NCBI RefSeq assembly: GCF_000027005.1 | Contig: NC_012963.1 | Span: 992,001 to 1,056,000 of the forward strand | Origin: Komagataella phaffii GS115 | Lineage: Eukaryota > Ascomycota > Pichiomycetes > Pichiales > Pichiaceae | Direction of reading: 5' to 3' | Length of the DNA stretch: 64,000 nucleotides | Part shown: positions 45,536-55,579 of the stretch, one piece after another | Layout of the letters: each line of letters starts with the position of its first letter | Numbering within the stretch: the first letter of the stretch is position 1 | Position numbers and translations under genes: made by a program | The notes under the pieces: model-generated | What the model was told of the DNA's origin: nothing | Databases searched by the model: none | The model's input: the letters and a program-made list of their open reading frames with translations, nothing else

Positions 45536-46318
45536 ATGTTTCAACCCCAACTACCATTGCTCGGGTTTTCCTTGCCCAATGCTCCATTACCTTCCACAGG
45601 AAAAGACTCACATTTTAAATTTGAGCCGTTTCTGAGAAAGGAATACGGATTAGGTTTGAACCCGGACAGACCAGTTTGTAATTTCTGGATCACGTCTGGG
45701 GAATGCCCCAATGGCACCAACTGTGAAAACAAGCATGTCTCCAAGATGTTTTCCAACAAAATCGTTTGTAAGCATTGGTTACGTGGTCTTTGTAAGAAGG
45801 GAGATGACTGCGAGTTCTTGCATGAGTATAACTTTCGTAAACTACCCGAATGTGTCTTCTTTAGTAAGAATGGATTCTGTACGCAAACACCTGAATGTTT
45901 GTACCTCCATATTGATCCCCAGACAAAAGTTTCAAACTGTCCAAACTATGAACAGGGATTCTGTCCCGATGGTCCTAAATGCTCGAGAAGACACATCAGA
46001 AAAGTAGCCTGTCAAAATTATATGACCGGTTTTTGTCCTTTAGGGAAGAATTGCGAACTTGCACATCCAAAATATGATCCAAATTTGATCCAGCATCGTA
46101 TGTTGATTAGATCAGATGAACAGATAATAAAAGATAAGGAGGAGGAAGAAGCTAAGCAAAAACTAAGACAGGAACATCTGGCTCAACAGCAACTGCTCCA
46201 ACAACAGCAACAAATACAGCAACAGCAGCAAATACAACAACAGCAGCAAATACAACAACAGCAGCAACAGCCAGAACCTGAAGTCCATAATGCTCCTCCC
46301 ACAGAACAAGCGCAGTAA
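45536..46318 (+). CDS. YTH1: YTH1, CCCH zinc-finger subunit of the cleavage and polyadenylation factor
   Basis: 260 residues. Five CCCH fingers are complete: C48/C57/C63/H67, C78/C86/C92/H96, C106/C115/C121/H125, C135/C143/C149/H153 and C159/C167/C173/H177. The PVCNFWITSGEC opening and the NYEQGFCPDGPKC finger are typical of Yth1 and CPSF30. Fingers 2 and 3 read the AAUAAA-like signal and 4-5 bind Fip1 in family members. The C-terminus carries a Glu/Lys coil and a poly-Gln tract, not found at this length in the budding-yeast protein. It acts in pre-mRNA 3' processing in the nucleus. Confidence 0.95.
   Translation: MFQPQLPLLGFSLPNAPLPSTGKDSHFKFEPFLRKEYGLGLNPDRPVCNFWITSGECPNGTNCENKHVSKMFSNKIVCKHWLRGLCKKGDDCEFLHEYNFRKLPECVFFSKNGFCTQTPECLYLHIDPQTKVSNCPNYEQGFCPDGPKCSRRHIRKVACQNYMTGFCPLGKNCELAHPKYDPNLIQHRMLIRSDEQIIKDKEEEEAKQKLRQEHLAQQQLLQQQQQIQQQQQIQQQQQIQQQQQQPEPEVHNAPPTEQAQ
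46184..46270 (+). repeat. CAA/CAG repeat encoding poly-Gln in YTH1
   Basis: 29 codons (residues 217-245), mainly CAA and CAG with Ile about every six residues: QQQQQI units recur three times. Mixed codons suggest selection for the amino acid rather than recent slippage alone. Confidence 0.85.
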
Positions 46319-46378
46319 CAATTTTAAATTTTAATCGAGTCTGTAAATACATATTAATTATAATTATCCCCATTTATA

Positions 46379-48829
46379 TCACCTATCAACCCGTAGGTTT
46401 CTAGCCTTCAACCTTTCAGTTGGAGTTAACACCCAGTGCATCTCCCCCAGGTTATCTATTTCCTCATCATCTCCTAAATTACTGACCATAATAATTTGGG
46501 TGACCCTCACAAATCGGTCCCTTAACTTGTAATTTAGCTTCGTGAGACTAGTGATCAAAGCACTGGTGCTTCTTTCCAATTTTATCAACCCTAACTCATT
46601 ACATTTATTTTCCAAAGACCAAATCTTTTCCTCCAGATCTTTCGACAATTGATCGATAAACATGGCAATCAACTTATTATAACTGTCCTGTGTCATAATA
46701 GCGTAATAGGGGAAAGTCAACTGGGTGAATTCTTGCAAAAATGTCGACACTCCATCAGAGTTGCTGCTATCGATTGAGTCGAATTCCTCCAAGGTTAAAA
46801 GAAATTCATTTTCGGCAAACAAATTAACAGTTAGTTTGGTTAGTCTCGGTTTGAATACTTGCGTGTAAAGTATCCTTACATGCTGTGTTAAAGATGCATC
46901 ACAAATACCATGAATTTTTCCGGTAAGATTCTCTAATATCACCTTTAAGTTCAAACGGTTGATCCTGTTTTCTCCTTCCTCCAAAAACACTAGATAGTCA
47001 GTTTCCACTTCATTCAGTAGATTTGAAACCAGCTGAGACAGATATTCATCGAATAGAGATATTGAGTTCAAAAGAATCAAGTACTTCGATATCCTGGCAG
47101 TGTTCGATTCATCATTGTTCAAGTTTAACGACTGCAATGCAGTTGTTGCACTTTTTATGAATGAAGTGTCATCATTTGCGGGTACTGGTGTTCCTTGACG
47201 GCTAGCAGTTGCTGTGTTTGTGAGAATGGTTTTGAAGTTTATCAATTGAGTATTGTATCTAGGGTGAGTTTCTTTCAACTCTTTAGCAACAATTGATAAA
47301 AAATTAGTCTCTAAGATACGGCGAGTACTATTGATCAAGTTATTGATAATACTTGATTGCCCAGTGGATACTGCGCGCTTGTAGATATTGTTCAAGACAA
47401 AAACCAAATCGTCTATTAATGATGAGGCTGGCTTACTTGAAGGTGGAACGAAGCTCTCAACAGAATGGGTCAAAACTAGTTGAACTGACTGGTTTAGGTT
47501 CTTGGTGATGTTTGGAAACTCTTCGATTTCGTAAGCTTTTTCTAAAGACCGTCGGAGATAAAACGTACTCAACGTATCGAATACGGGATTTATTCTCTCT
47601 TTTATTTTACTCATAAATGCGCTATTGAAAAGGGCTTCTGGTAAGCTCGTTATTTCGGTTTTTCCTGGCTCTCCTTCATTTTTAAACTCGTTCCACTTAC
47701 TGCTGAAGAACTTGCAATACATTGACCAACGGTTCAATATGAGAGCTAACTCGTTCAAAAGATCGCCAATGTTTGATAACGAAATTCTTTCATCAATTGG
47801 TTGCCTATCAACGTTGGATCTGTCTTCGGAGCTCGTTGTAAGAGCTTCGACCAAAACTGGATAGTCATACTCTCTTACCAGATTAACAACTCTGTCCAAA
47901 CGTTGAGTATCCCAGAATGTGTCAAAAATTAAACCACACTGAAGATCACATTCATTCTGGATTTTCTGCATCACGTCCAATATGTACCGTGGCTCATAAT
48001 GCTTCTTTATGACATTAGAATGTTGGATGAGAATATTGGAAATTGTTTCAAATAACTTCAATATCAAAAAAGCATGACTGGTATTTGTTCCTTGACTCGT
48101 TTTCATATTCAGCCTAGATTGTTCGTGTATTATATTGCAAATAAAAGAAGAGTAACTTTTGATTCCAATTGATTGTTGGCCAACTAAAGGGAAAAGTTTG
48201 AAATAATAGGTGATTCTATCCGGGTTTCTCTCACTGGCTGCTCTGTCAAATTCTTTAGTAAGAATTTGGCTCAAATCTTTAATCCAAACCTCTAGCACTT
48301 CCTTTGGTTCGTCTGGCAGGGCAGATGTGGGAACTGTGGCATTGACAAATCGACTAGTGAGTACCCAATCAGGCAATTGTCTAATTACATTGATTGATTC
48401 ACAGGCTTTGAGCCAGTCCTCGTTTTGAATACTTAAATGAGCGTTGGCCAACTCTGTCTTCAAAACTTGGACGTTGTTCACGAACTCGTAAGTCTGCAAT
48501 ACTTTGGTCTTTTCTTGATCCAAGTACTTGACTTTTGTGGTAATCTGATCCCCAAGTTGATGGGCTTCAGTGGTAACGGAAACTAAAGACTTCATGTTTC
48601 CTAGAGTGCCCGATAGTTCAACTCTTTTAAGCTCTAATTCTCGTATACTCGCTGATTCTTCTTTGTAACTAGAGTTATGAAGTGTCCTGATAGCGGTATC
48701 GGTTTTCTCCTTTTCAGAATCCAAGACGTGGATGAAATGCTGCAGCTCGTTGACGTTTGAGCATCTTGACAAAATGCTATTCAAATGACCTAGATCTTCA
48801 AGCGATTGGCACGTTTGATCGATGGTCAT
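46379..48829 (-). CDS. COG4: COG4, conserved oligomeric Golgi complex subunit 4
   Basis: 816 residues from the ATG at 48829. The protein is almost wholly helical, as expected for a CATCHR tethering subunit. Conserved blocks include the N-terminal coiled coil with SLVSVTTEAHQLGDQIT, SERNPDRITYYFKLFPLVG, CGLIFDTFWDTQRLDRVVNLVREY and a C-terminal SLTKLNYKLRDRFVRVTQIIMVSNL and WVLTPTERLKARNLRVD end. Cog4 organises SNARE-mediated retrograde transport within the Golgi, in lobe A with Cog2 and Cog3. It is the convergent neighbour of YTH1 (60-bp gap). Confidence 0.92.
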   Translation of the reverse strand: MTIDQTCQSLEDLGHLNSILSRCSNVNELQHFIHVLDSEKEKTDTAIRTLHNSSYKEESASIRELELKRVELSGTLGNMKSLVSVTTEAHQLGDQITTKVKYLDQEKTKVLQTYEFVNNVQVLKTELANAHLSIQNEDWLKACESINVIRQLPDWVLTSRFVNATVPTSALPDEPKEVLEVWIKDLSQILTKEFDRAASERNPDRITYYFKLFPLVGQQSIGIKSYSSFICNIIHEQSRLNMKTSQGTNTSHAFLILKLFETISNILIQHSNVIKKHYEPRYILDVMQKIQNECDLQCGLIFDTFWDTQRLDRVVNLVREYDYPVLVEALTTSSEDRSNVDRQPIDERISLSNIGDLLNELALILNRWSMYCKFFSSKWNEFKNEGEPGKTEITSLPEALFNSAFMSKIKERINPVFDTLSTFYLRRSLEKAYEIEEFPNITKNLNQSVQLVLTHSVESFVPPSSKPASSLIDDLVFVLNNIYKRAVSTGQSSIINNLINSTRRILETNFLSIVAKELKETHPRYNTQLINFKTILTNTATASRQGTPVPANDDTSFIKSATTALQSLNLNNDESNTARISKYLILLNSISLFDEYLSQLVSNLLNEVETDYLVFLEEGENRINRLNLKVILENLTGKIHGICDASLTQHVRILYTQVFKPRLTKLTVNLFAENEFLLTLEEFDSIDSSNSDGVSTFLQEFTQLTFPYYAIMTQDSYNKLIAMFIDQLSKDLEEKIWSLENKCNELGLIKLERSTSALITSLTKLNYKLRDRFVRVTQIIMVSNLGDDEEIDNLGEMHWVLTPTERLKARNLRVDR

Positions 48830-49292
48830 GACAGCGCTTGGTATTGAACGTATTCAATTATGAGAAAATGATGCTACAGTTCGAGATCCAGAAAATCTGA
48901 AATTTTACTGGCAATTTGGCTTTATTCGATTATCCAAGCAAATCATCAATGACCATACAATGTATTTGGAGCTTCTTCAGAGAACTGAGAAGAAATTGGA
49001 CTAGTTAGAGTCCTTATAGCGGTCTAGTTGGAGGCCATACGGATCAAGAGGCGATTGTTTTTGCGTTTAAGAACACTCCAGCTAAATTATTTTCAAATCT
49101 CCACAAGATTTCTGAACTCCAGGGATTAAAGGGTTGTTTAATTCTACTATTTAATACTTGACTTGGTTGACTGGAGTATTCATATGTCATTTGCCTTATT
49201 GTTGTGCTGTTTTTGGTGGTCGGTTTTCGAAGACCGTAGGCATGTTGTTTATTTACATGACAATTACCAGTCATCAACCCCGTGATCTGATC
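48830..49292. other. Intergenic region upstream of COG4
   Basis: 463 bp. A 77-codon minus-strand ORF at 49044-49277 has an ATG but no recognised domain. It directly follows the stop of the next gene and could be a 3' exon only if the GTATGA at that stop were used as a donor, which is unsupported. I see no RNA gene. Confidence 0.4.
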
Positions 49293-49838
49293 TCATACAC
49301 AGTCGATTCTTCTCTTCATTGATTTAGGAGAGTAATTCTTGTATGAGTTCCATTGCATCCAAAATGAAGTTGCCATCGGAATGTCAATATCATTTTTATC
49401 CACTCCAGTGAGTTTCATGTTTTGTGAAACATTCATTTTAAAGTAGACCATAGTACAGATGAAAGCAGCCAGCAACCCCGTTTGATCTTGTCCGACAATG
49501 TTTAAGTGCCAGTTGTTCATCTCCATAAGTCTCACTAGTGGAAAAAGTACCTCGTTCAAACTTCTGTTCACCACTGAAGTCGATGAAAAGCAGCCGTCTA
49601 TTTTGTTCCAGAGTATATCATTTTCTTCTTGAAATCGCAACAGAACCTCAACTTCATCGCTATTCAACTTGTTTAGATCCAAGAAGGGATCTATGATTAT
49701 AAAGCATGCAGTATGTTGCACTCTTTGATACAGTTTTAATGCCTTGGAAGTTTCGCAGACACATACTACAAGCGGAGCCTCAACTGTTTCAAGTTCTTCA
49801 ACATCGTGATACCAACTGGAGAGATTATTTCCTAACAT
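49293..49838 (-). CDS. Degenerate PFA-DSP phosphatase-like protein (OCA family resemblance)
   Basis: 181 residues from the ATG at 49838. I do not recognise it with certainty. The pattern resembles the PFA-DSP (Siw14/Oca1/2/4/6) fold: an opening strand APLVVCVCETSKALKLYQRV, a FIIIDPFLDL strand, an acidic linker, then a helix SLNEVLFPLVRLME and a loop where active members have HC-x2-GKHRTG. Here that loop reads WHLNIVGQDQTGLLAA, so the catalytic Cys and Arg are replaced (Leu112 and Gln119 at the aligned places). If the fold is right, it would be a pseudophosphatase. Related Oca4-type proteins are also degenerate. The function is unknown. Confidence 0.45.
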   Translation of the reverse strand: MLGNNLSSWYHDVEELETVEAPLVVCVCETSKALKLYQRVQHTACFIIIDPFLDLNKLNSDEVEVLLRFQEENDILWNKIDGCFSSTSVVNRSLNEVLFPLVRLMEMNNWHLNIVGQDQTGLLAAFICTMVYFKMNVSQNMKLTGVDKNDIDIPMATSFWMQWNSYKNYSPKSMKRRIDCV

Positions 49839-50411
49839 CCTTGGACTCGAATGAACTGGAGTGAAAAAAGCAAAAGCAATAAGAGATATAATTTCCGAAT
49901 TCGGTATTTAACACCCTTTCACGTTAAGGTTTGAAGCATCGACCACAACATCAGTGATGTCGCAGCTGGTAAGTATTATACATTTCAACTTTTACGAAAA
50001 AAATGCATTGATCAGCCCATTATGCTTTGATATTCTTAGCATAAACAGGACTGTTGTAAAGTTCAACGAAGGGTACTCTAATGGATGAACTGACAGCAAT
50101 TCATCCATTCCCTAGGGGAAAGAATCAATTACCAATGATGTTTTACATCCATCCACCTGCCTTCCTCAAATAAATGTTTCAAACCATCACGTCTGCGTTA
50201 TAATTATTTCATCAGTTTTCAATATTGTGTATAATTTCCTGTTATCATACACCCTATCTTACTGCAGCATTCTCCACTACTGACCCAACACAAGCAAGCA
50301 CCTTCTGAAATCCCAACCAACGTTTGTACATCCGAACACCATTATCCATCACGCTCAATGGTTGCTGCACAAGACGACGTGGATGCCAACAAATACACTT
50401 ACTGATCGTAC
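49839..50411. other. FUN14 leader region with a candidate intron donor
   Basis: 573 bp. An ATG TCG CAG CTG at 49957-49968 is followed directly by a perfect GTAAGT donor (49969). A CTGCAG acceptor at 50262-50267, or a TACTGAC with AAG at 50294, would join it in frame to an ORF that ends at 50405. This could be a leader intron or a small upstream protein. No consensus TACTAAC was seen for the first acceptor. Confidence 0.35.
50358..50405 (+). other. Upstream ORF ending two codons before FUN14, same frame
   Basis: ATG at 50358 opens 15 codons (MVAAQDDVDANKYTY) and a TGA at 50403-50405. The FUN14 ATG follows at 50412 in the same frame. The open frame also runs upstream in the same phase for about 30 codons, to the candidate splice acceptors. 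It may regulate FUN14 translation or encode a short peptide. Confidence 0.4.
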
Positions 50412-50948
50412 ATGTTTAAACATTTAAGAGCTGGACTAGCAAAACCTAAACTTCAATGGGCTTCTTCTTTTCAGAGGAGACTGTTTACTCCTACAACTAG
50501 CTATTCTAAACCACTTGGGGTTGTTTTAGGAGCTGCTTCTTCAGTGTGTCTAATGGATAAAATCATAAAGAATGAGACTTTCAAGACTGGAACAACTCCA
50601 GTTGGATCTAGAGTTGGACAAGTTATTGAGCCTACTAAGGAATCTTCTCCCCGTTTAGATGGCGCTTTTGGTGGAGCTCTCAATTACCAACAGCTAGCTA
50701 TTGGTAGTTTTGTTGGGCTAGGAGTTGGGTTCGTGGTCGGCAAGTTAAGTTCCGTCCTCGTATTCGTAACTCTCTCAGGGTATTTGCTGCTTCAATTTCT
50801 TGCATCCCGAAACATCATTACCATCCCTTACAATCGGGTGGTGCAGTTAGGATCCGAGACTATCAACCTAAAGGAATTGGTATTTGAGAAGCCAAGTTTC
50901 AACCTGAGCTTCCTTGTCAGCTTCTTGATTGCAGCATACAATGCCTAA
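50412..50948 (+). CDS. FUN14: FUN14-domain mitochondrial outer-membrane protein
   Basis: 178 residues. The N-terminus (MFKHLRAGLAKPKLQWASSFQRR) is basic and amphipathic, like an import signal. The FUN14 domain spans about 88-178: NYQQLAIGSFVGLGVGFVVGKLSS with small-residue helix packing, a second hydrophobic helix VFVTLSGYLLLQFLA, and a third near the C-terminus (FLVSFLIAAY). Mammalian FUNDC1 is a mitophagy receptor, and yeast Fun14 affects lipid/ER contacts. The domain is clear. The exact role here is not. It is followed by the convergent RBG1 (109-bp gap with an A-rich stretch). Confidence 0.9.
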   Translation: MFKHLRAGLAKPKLQWASSFQRRLFTPTTSYSKPLGVVLGAASSVCLMDKIIKNETFKTGTTPVGSRVGQVIEPTKESSPRLDGAFGGALNYQQLAIGSFVGLGVGFVVGKLSSVLVFVTLSGYLLLQFLASRNIITIPYNRVVQLGSETINLKELVFEKPSFNLSFLVSFLIAAYNA

Positions 50949-51057
50949 AATTTACGTATAGACTACGAATCAACCATTTATTATGTTACACATGAAAGAG
51001 TTTAGGGTAGAAACGAAGAAAAAACCTTAAAAAAAAAAATAGAAAAACTAAAAAGGT

Positions 51058-52161
51058 TTATTTCTTCAAAATGGTTACAACGTCTTCATCTTGCAACACA
51101 TGACTCAGCCCAACGTACTGAGGTTGATGTTTGGCACTGGATCCATAAACAATCGCGTTCTTGAACTCTGCTACCAAAGACTTGTGAATTTGGTTACAAA
51201 AATCCTCCACAGTACATCTATCAGATCTCAACACAACTGGGTCTTCAAAATCTGGCAGTTTTCCCTTGGGTAAGGTATATACTCTCACAAGCTTCAGCTT
51301 GTCCCACATCATCTCCAAAAGTTCATCTAAGTTCCATTCGTTTCCTGAACTGATAGGAACAGCATCTGGGATTCTGTAGAGAAGGTCCAATTCTTGCGTG
51401 GAAATAGAATCTATTTTGTTCAGGACATAAATGGCAGGAATATACTTCCTGTTTTGTTCCTCTAGTTTATCAATTAAATCATCAACTGTTGCGTCGCATC
51501 GGAAGGAAATGTCAGCCGAGTTTAATCTGTACTCCCCCATAACAGCTCTGATCTCGTCATTATCCAAGTGAGTAAGAGGGACCGTCGTAGTGATATTAAT
51601 TCCTCCACGTTCTTTCTTCTTCAAAAGAATGTCAGGGGGCTGTTTGTTAATTCTTATGCCAAAACCTTCCAGTTCATGCTCTATTACTTGCTTATGATGT
51701 AGTGGCTTGTTCACATCCAACACAATGAATATCATGTTACAAGTTCTTGCCACTGCGATAACTTGCTTACCTCTACCTTTACCATCCTTAGCACCTTCTA
51801 TAATACCAGGAAGATCGATCATTTGAATTTTGGCACCTTTGTACTTTATTATACCTGGCACAGAGGTCAACGTAGTGAACTCATATGCTGCCACTTCACT
51901 TGCCACACCTGTCAATTTGTTTAGTAGGGTGGATTTACCAATGGAGGGAAATCCCACAAACCCAATACTTGCTACGCCTGATCTCGCCACGTCAAATCCG
52001 ATTCCACCACCTCCTCCAGACTTCTTCGAGTCTGTCAGAAGTTCTCTACGCAACTTGGCCAGCTTAGCTTTCAACTGGCCTAAATGGAAGGAGGTGGCCT
52101 TGTTCTTTTGAGTTTTGGCCATCTCATCTTCGATGGCCTTAATTTTCTCTACTGTTGTCAT
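51058..52161 (-). CDS. RBG1: RBG1, DRG-family translational GTPase
   Basis: 367 residues from the ATG at 52161, the standard DRG length. An N-terminal helix [36 protein letters not shown] precedes G1 GFPSIGKST (70-78), the switch region [12 protein letters not shown]3 DLPG (117-120), the conserved [18 protein letters not shown], and G4 NKID (248-251). The last part is a TGS domain. Rbg1 associates with ribosomes through Tma46 and, together with Rbg2/Gir2, helps translation under stress. The [19 protein letters not shown] stretch and the GGGGG linker favour Rbg1 (DRG1) over Rbg2. It shares a 256-bp divergent region with FUN12. Confidence 0.95.
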   Translation of the reverse strand: MTTVEKIKAIEDEMAKTQKNKATSFHLGQLKAKLAKLRRELLTDSKKSGGGGGIGFDVARSGVASIGFVGFPSIGKSTLLNKLTGVASEVAAYEFTTLTSVPGIIKYKGAKIQMIDLPGIIEGAKDGKGRGKQVIAVARTCNMIFIVLDVNKPLHHKQVIEHELEGFGIRINKQPPDILLKKKERGGINITTTVPLTHLDNDEIRAVMGEYRLNSADISFRCDATVDDLIDKLEEQNRKYIPAIYVLNKIDSISTQELDLLYRIPDAVPISSGNEWNLDELLEMMWDKLKLVRVYTLPKGKLPDFEDPVVLRSDRCTVEDFCNQIHKSLVAEFKNAIVYGSSAKHQPQYVGLSHVLQDEDVVTILKK

Positions 52162-52417
52162 TTCTGTAAGGGGCTAACTGCTTAAGTCAACAGAATACTA
52201 TCAATCCAAAGGATTTATATATTTTCAATAGTATCTTCCTTAGCACAACATCTGTCTCCCCTGGCTTTTTTTTTTTTCAGTAACGTGCACGACTGTAGTT
52301 CCTCAGTATAATAGCCCACCAAAATTTTCATGGTGTATGCACGACCATCTCCAATTCTTTTGTCTCCTTTGGAAAACGAAAGACATTAAGGAAGGCGAAC
52401 TTGGAGATTGATTCAAG

Positions 52418-55400
52418 ATGGCGAAAAAGGGAAAAAAGAATAATAAAGCCGGAGGGGACATCTGGGATGAAGAGTTAGAAAACGAAATTGACTCGGCCCA
52501 AGAGTTTGGAGCCACTCCAGAGCCCGAAGGATCTGTATCTACCAGTGAAGAACCGAAAGAAGCTGAGGAAGCTGATTTTCTTTCGGCCCTAAAAGCATCC
52601 AAGGATAAGTTAGAGAAAAAAGCAGAGGATGAGGCTGCCAAGCCAACACTGAAAACCAAGAAGCAGAAGGAAAAGGAAAAGAAGGAGAAAGAAAAGGCAT
52701 TGAAGAAAGAGTTGGCAAAGAAGAAGAAGGAACAACAACAGGCACAAAAGGATTTGGTTAAACAGCAGAATAAAGAGTTTGCAGAGAAACAGAAGGCTGA
52801 AAAAGATGCTGCTGCTGCTGCTTCTGCTGCTGTCGCCTCTGCTTCGACTTCTCCTGCTCCCGAATCTGCTCCTGAACTTACTGAAAGTTCCGAACCTGCT
52901 CCTACAACTTCTGCTCCTAAGAAGAAGGGAAAGAAGGTCCCTGCTGGTATTGCTGCGCTTAAACGCCAGCTGGAATTAAAGAAGCAAGCTGAAGAGGAGG
53001 CTGCCGCATTGGAAGCTGAACAGGCTCGTTTGGCTGCTGAAGAAGAGGCCCGCCTGGCCGCTGAGGAGGCTGCCAGACAGGCTGAACTCAAAGCCAAGGA
53101 AGAAGAACTTAGATTAGAACGGGAAAGGCTGAAGGCTGAGGGCAAATTGTTATCCAAGAGACAGCAGCAACAACGAGAGCTGGCAGAGAAGCGTCGAGAG
53201 CAAATGCTGGCCACCGGTAAATTCAGGGTAGCCGGTCTTCAAAGTGACTCTACTCCCAAACAACCCCCTGCCTATGCCAAGAGAAAGCCAAACAGGTTCT
53301 CTAAAACGGTAGAAACCCCTGCCGAACAGGAAACTCCGGTTAAGGTCGCCGTCAAAGAGGAGTCCACTCAAGAAAAAGATAGTGAGGAAGAAAATGCTAT
53401 TGCTGATGACTGGGAAAAGTTAGCTCTTGAAGAAAATGATGAGCCAATTGTTGATAGTTGGGAAGCTCTAGAAGATGTTATCAAGGATGAGAAATCCGAA
53501 GCAGCAGAAGCGCCTTCAAAGCAACCTTCCAAGGAGGAAGCTCCTAAGGAGACTCCTAAAAAAGTTGAAGAGCAGAAGGCTCCTCAGAAATTAGCCCCCG
53601 AAAAGAAGTCTGCTCCAGTAGAACAGAAGGAAACAAAGCCTATCAAAGCAGCTTCCAAGATTGAAGAACTTGATAAGTCCGGAAAAGTTTCCAAGTCTGC
53701 TTCTAAGGCAGCAGAAAAGGAAAGTGACACTTCCAATCTACGTTCACCAATTTGTTGTATCTTGGGACATGTCGACACCGGTAAGACAAAACTGTTAGAC
53801 AAGATTCGTCAAACTAATGTTCAAGGTGGAGAAGCCGGTGGTATTACCCAACAAATTGGTGCTACATACTTCCCAGTGGAAGCAATAAAGAAAAAGACTG
53901 AAGTCATGCAGGTATATGAAAAACGTATATTTGAAGTTCCTGGTCTGTTGATCATTGATACTCCAGGTCACGAGTCTTTCACTAACTTGAGATCCAGAGG
54001 TTCTTCGTTGTGTAACATAGCCATTTTGGTTATAGATATTATGCATGGTTTGGAACAACAAACTATTGAGTCTCTGCGTCTACTGCGTGACCGTAAGGCT
54101 CCATTTATTGTGGCATTGAACAAAATTGATCGTCTTTACGACTGGCAAACCATCCCCAACAACTCGTTCCGTGACTCTTTCTCTAAGCAGACAAGAAGTG
54201 TTCAACAGGAATTTGAAGATAGGCTTACCAAGATCAAGGTTGCTCTTGCTGAGCAAGGTCTGAACTCCGAATTATACTTCCAAAACAGAAACATGGCCAA
54301 GTATGTTTCCATTGTACCTACATCAGCTGTTACTGGTGAAGGTGTACCAGATTTGTTGTGGTTACTTTTGGAATTAACTCAGAAGAGAATGAGCAAACAG
54401 CTGATGTATCTATCTGAAATTTCTGCTACTATTCTGGAAGTCAAGGTAGTTGAAGGTTTCGGTACTACCATTGATGTTATTCTTTCCAACGGTATCCTGA
54501 GAGAAGGTGATCGTATCGTGCTCTGTGGTTTGAACGGTCCTATTGCTACAAATATTAGAGCGCTTCTAACGCCGCCCCCATCTCGTGAGCTACGTATCAA
54601 GTCAGAATATATCCACCATAAAGAGGTTAAAGCAGCTCTGGGTGTTAAGATTGCTGCCAATGATTTGGAAAAGGCTGTGGCTGGTTCCAGACTGCTGGTT
54701 GTCGGACCTGATGATGATGAAGAGGAATTAAAGGATACTGTTATGGATGATCTTACAGGTCTTCTGGACTCTGTCGACTCATCTGGTCACGGTGTTACCG
54801 TGCAAGCATCTACGCTGGGTTCTTTAGAAGCTCTTCTTGATTTCCTAAAGGATATGAAGATCCCAGTTATGTCTATAGGTCTAGGACCAGTTTACAAGAG
54901 AGACGTGATGAAGGCAACAACCATGTTGGAAAAGGACAAGGAGTACGCTGTCATGTTATGCTTCGATGTTAAAATTGATAAAGAAGCTGAACAATACGCC
55001 GACGAACAAGGAATCAAAATTTTCAATGCTGATGTCATTTACCATCTGTTTGATGCATTCAGTGCCTATCAGGCCAAGTTATTGGAGCAACGTCGTAAGG
55101 ATTTCCTTGAGTACGCAATTTTCCCTTGTGTCTTGAAGACTCTGCAGATTATCAACAAACGTCAACCAATGATTATTGGTGTGGATGTTATAGAGGGTAC
55201 AGTCCGTATTGGAACACCAATCTGTGCTGTTCGTTTGGATCCTGAAACCAAGCAAAGAAACATTATGGTTTTGGGTAAAGTAACTTCGCTGGAAATAAAC
55301 CACAAAGCTGTTGATTCCGTAAAGAAGGGACAAACTAGCGCCGGTGTTGCCATGCGTTTGGATAACCCTTCAGCTGCTCAACCGGTATGGGGACGTCATG

Positions 55401-55540
55401 TCGATGAGTCAGACACTTTGTATTCCCTCATCTCCAGAAAATCCATCGACACTCTGAAAGATCCAGCATTCCGTGACACTGTGACTAGAGAAGATTGGCT
55501 TCTTTTACGTAAATTGAAACCTGTCTTTGATATTAAATAG
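52418..55540 (+). CDS. FUN12: FUN12, translation initiation factor eIF5B
   Basis: 1040 residues. The first ~440 are Lys/Glu/Ala-rich and low complexity, as in all eukaryotic eIF5B. The GTPase domain has G1 GHVDTGKT (450-457), switch [15 protein letters not shown]3 DTPGH (514-518) and G4 NKID (568-571). Domains II and III follow, then a long helix and domain IV ending in [10 protein letters not shown]. eIF5B joins the 60S subunit to the 40S initiation complex and positions initiator tRNA. Long open frames on the other strand inside the Lys/Glu region are shadows. Confidence 0.97.
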   Translation: MAKKGKKNNKAGGDIWDEELENEIDSAQEFGATPEPEGSVSTSEEPKEAEEADFLSALKASKDKLEKKAEDEAAKPTLKTKKQKEKEKKEKEKALKKELAKKKKEQQQAQKDLVKQQNKEFAEKQKAEKDAAAAASAAVASASTSPAPESAPELTESSEPAPTTSAPKKKGKKVPAGIAALKRQLELKKQAEEEAAALEAEQARLAAEEEARLAAEEAARQAELKAKEEELRLERERLKAEGKLLSKRQQQQRELAEKRREQMLATGKFRVAGLQSDSTPKQPPAYAKRKPNRFSKTVETPAEQETPVKVAVKEESTQEKDSEEENAIADDWEKLALEENDEPIVDSWEALEDVIKDEKSEAAEAPSKQPSKEEAPKETPKKVEEQKAPQKLAPEKKSAPVEQKETKPIKAASKIEELDKSGKVSKSASKAAEKESDTSNLRSPICCILGHVDTGKTKLLDKIRQTNVQGGEAGGITQQIGATYFPVEAIKKKTEVMQVYEKRIFEVPGLLIIDTPGHESFTNLRSRGSSLCNIAILVIDIMHGLEQQTIESLRLLRDRKAPFIVALNKIDRLYDWQTIPNNSFRDSFSKQTRSVQQEFEDRLTKIKVALAEQGLNSELYFQNRNMAKYVSIVPTSAVTGEGVPDLLWLLLELTQKRMSKQLMYLSEISATILEVKVVEGFGTTIDVILSNGILREGDRIVLCGLNGPIATNIRALLTPPPSRELRIKSEYIHHKEVKAALGVKIAANDLEKAVAGSRLLVVGPDDDEEELKDTVMDDLTGLLDSVDSSGHGVTVQASTLGSLEALLDFLKDMKIPVMSIGLGPVYKRDVMKATTMLEKDKEYAVMLCFDVKIDKEAEQYADEQGIKIFNADVIYHLFDAFSAYQAKLLEQRRKDFLEYAIFPCVLKTLQIINKRQPMIIGVDVIEGTVRIGTPICAVRLDPETKQRNIMVLGKVTSLEINHKAVDSVKKGQTSAGVAMRLDNPSAAQPVWGRHVDESDTLYSLISRKSIDTLKDPAFRDTVTREDWLLLRKLKPVFDIK

Positions 55541-55579
55541 TATAACCTAATTCTATTGTAATTCCACCTTTTTTAATGT

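Noticed and set aside
48870..48900. Possible tRNA B-box (GTTCGAGATCC)
   Set aside because: One base too long for the consensus, and no acceptor stem or A-box found around it.
52303..53214. 303-codon minus-strand ORF opposite FUN12
   Set aside because: Ser/Ala/Phe-rich antisense of the Lys/Glu low-complexity N-terminus of eIF5B.
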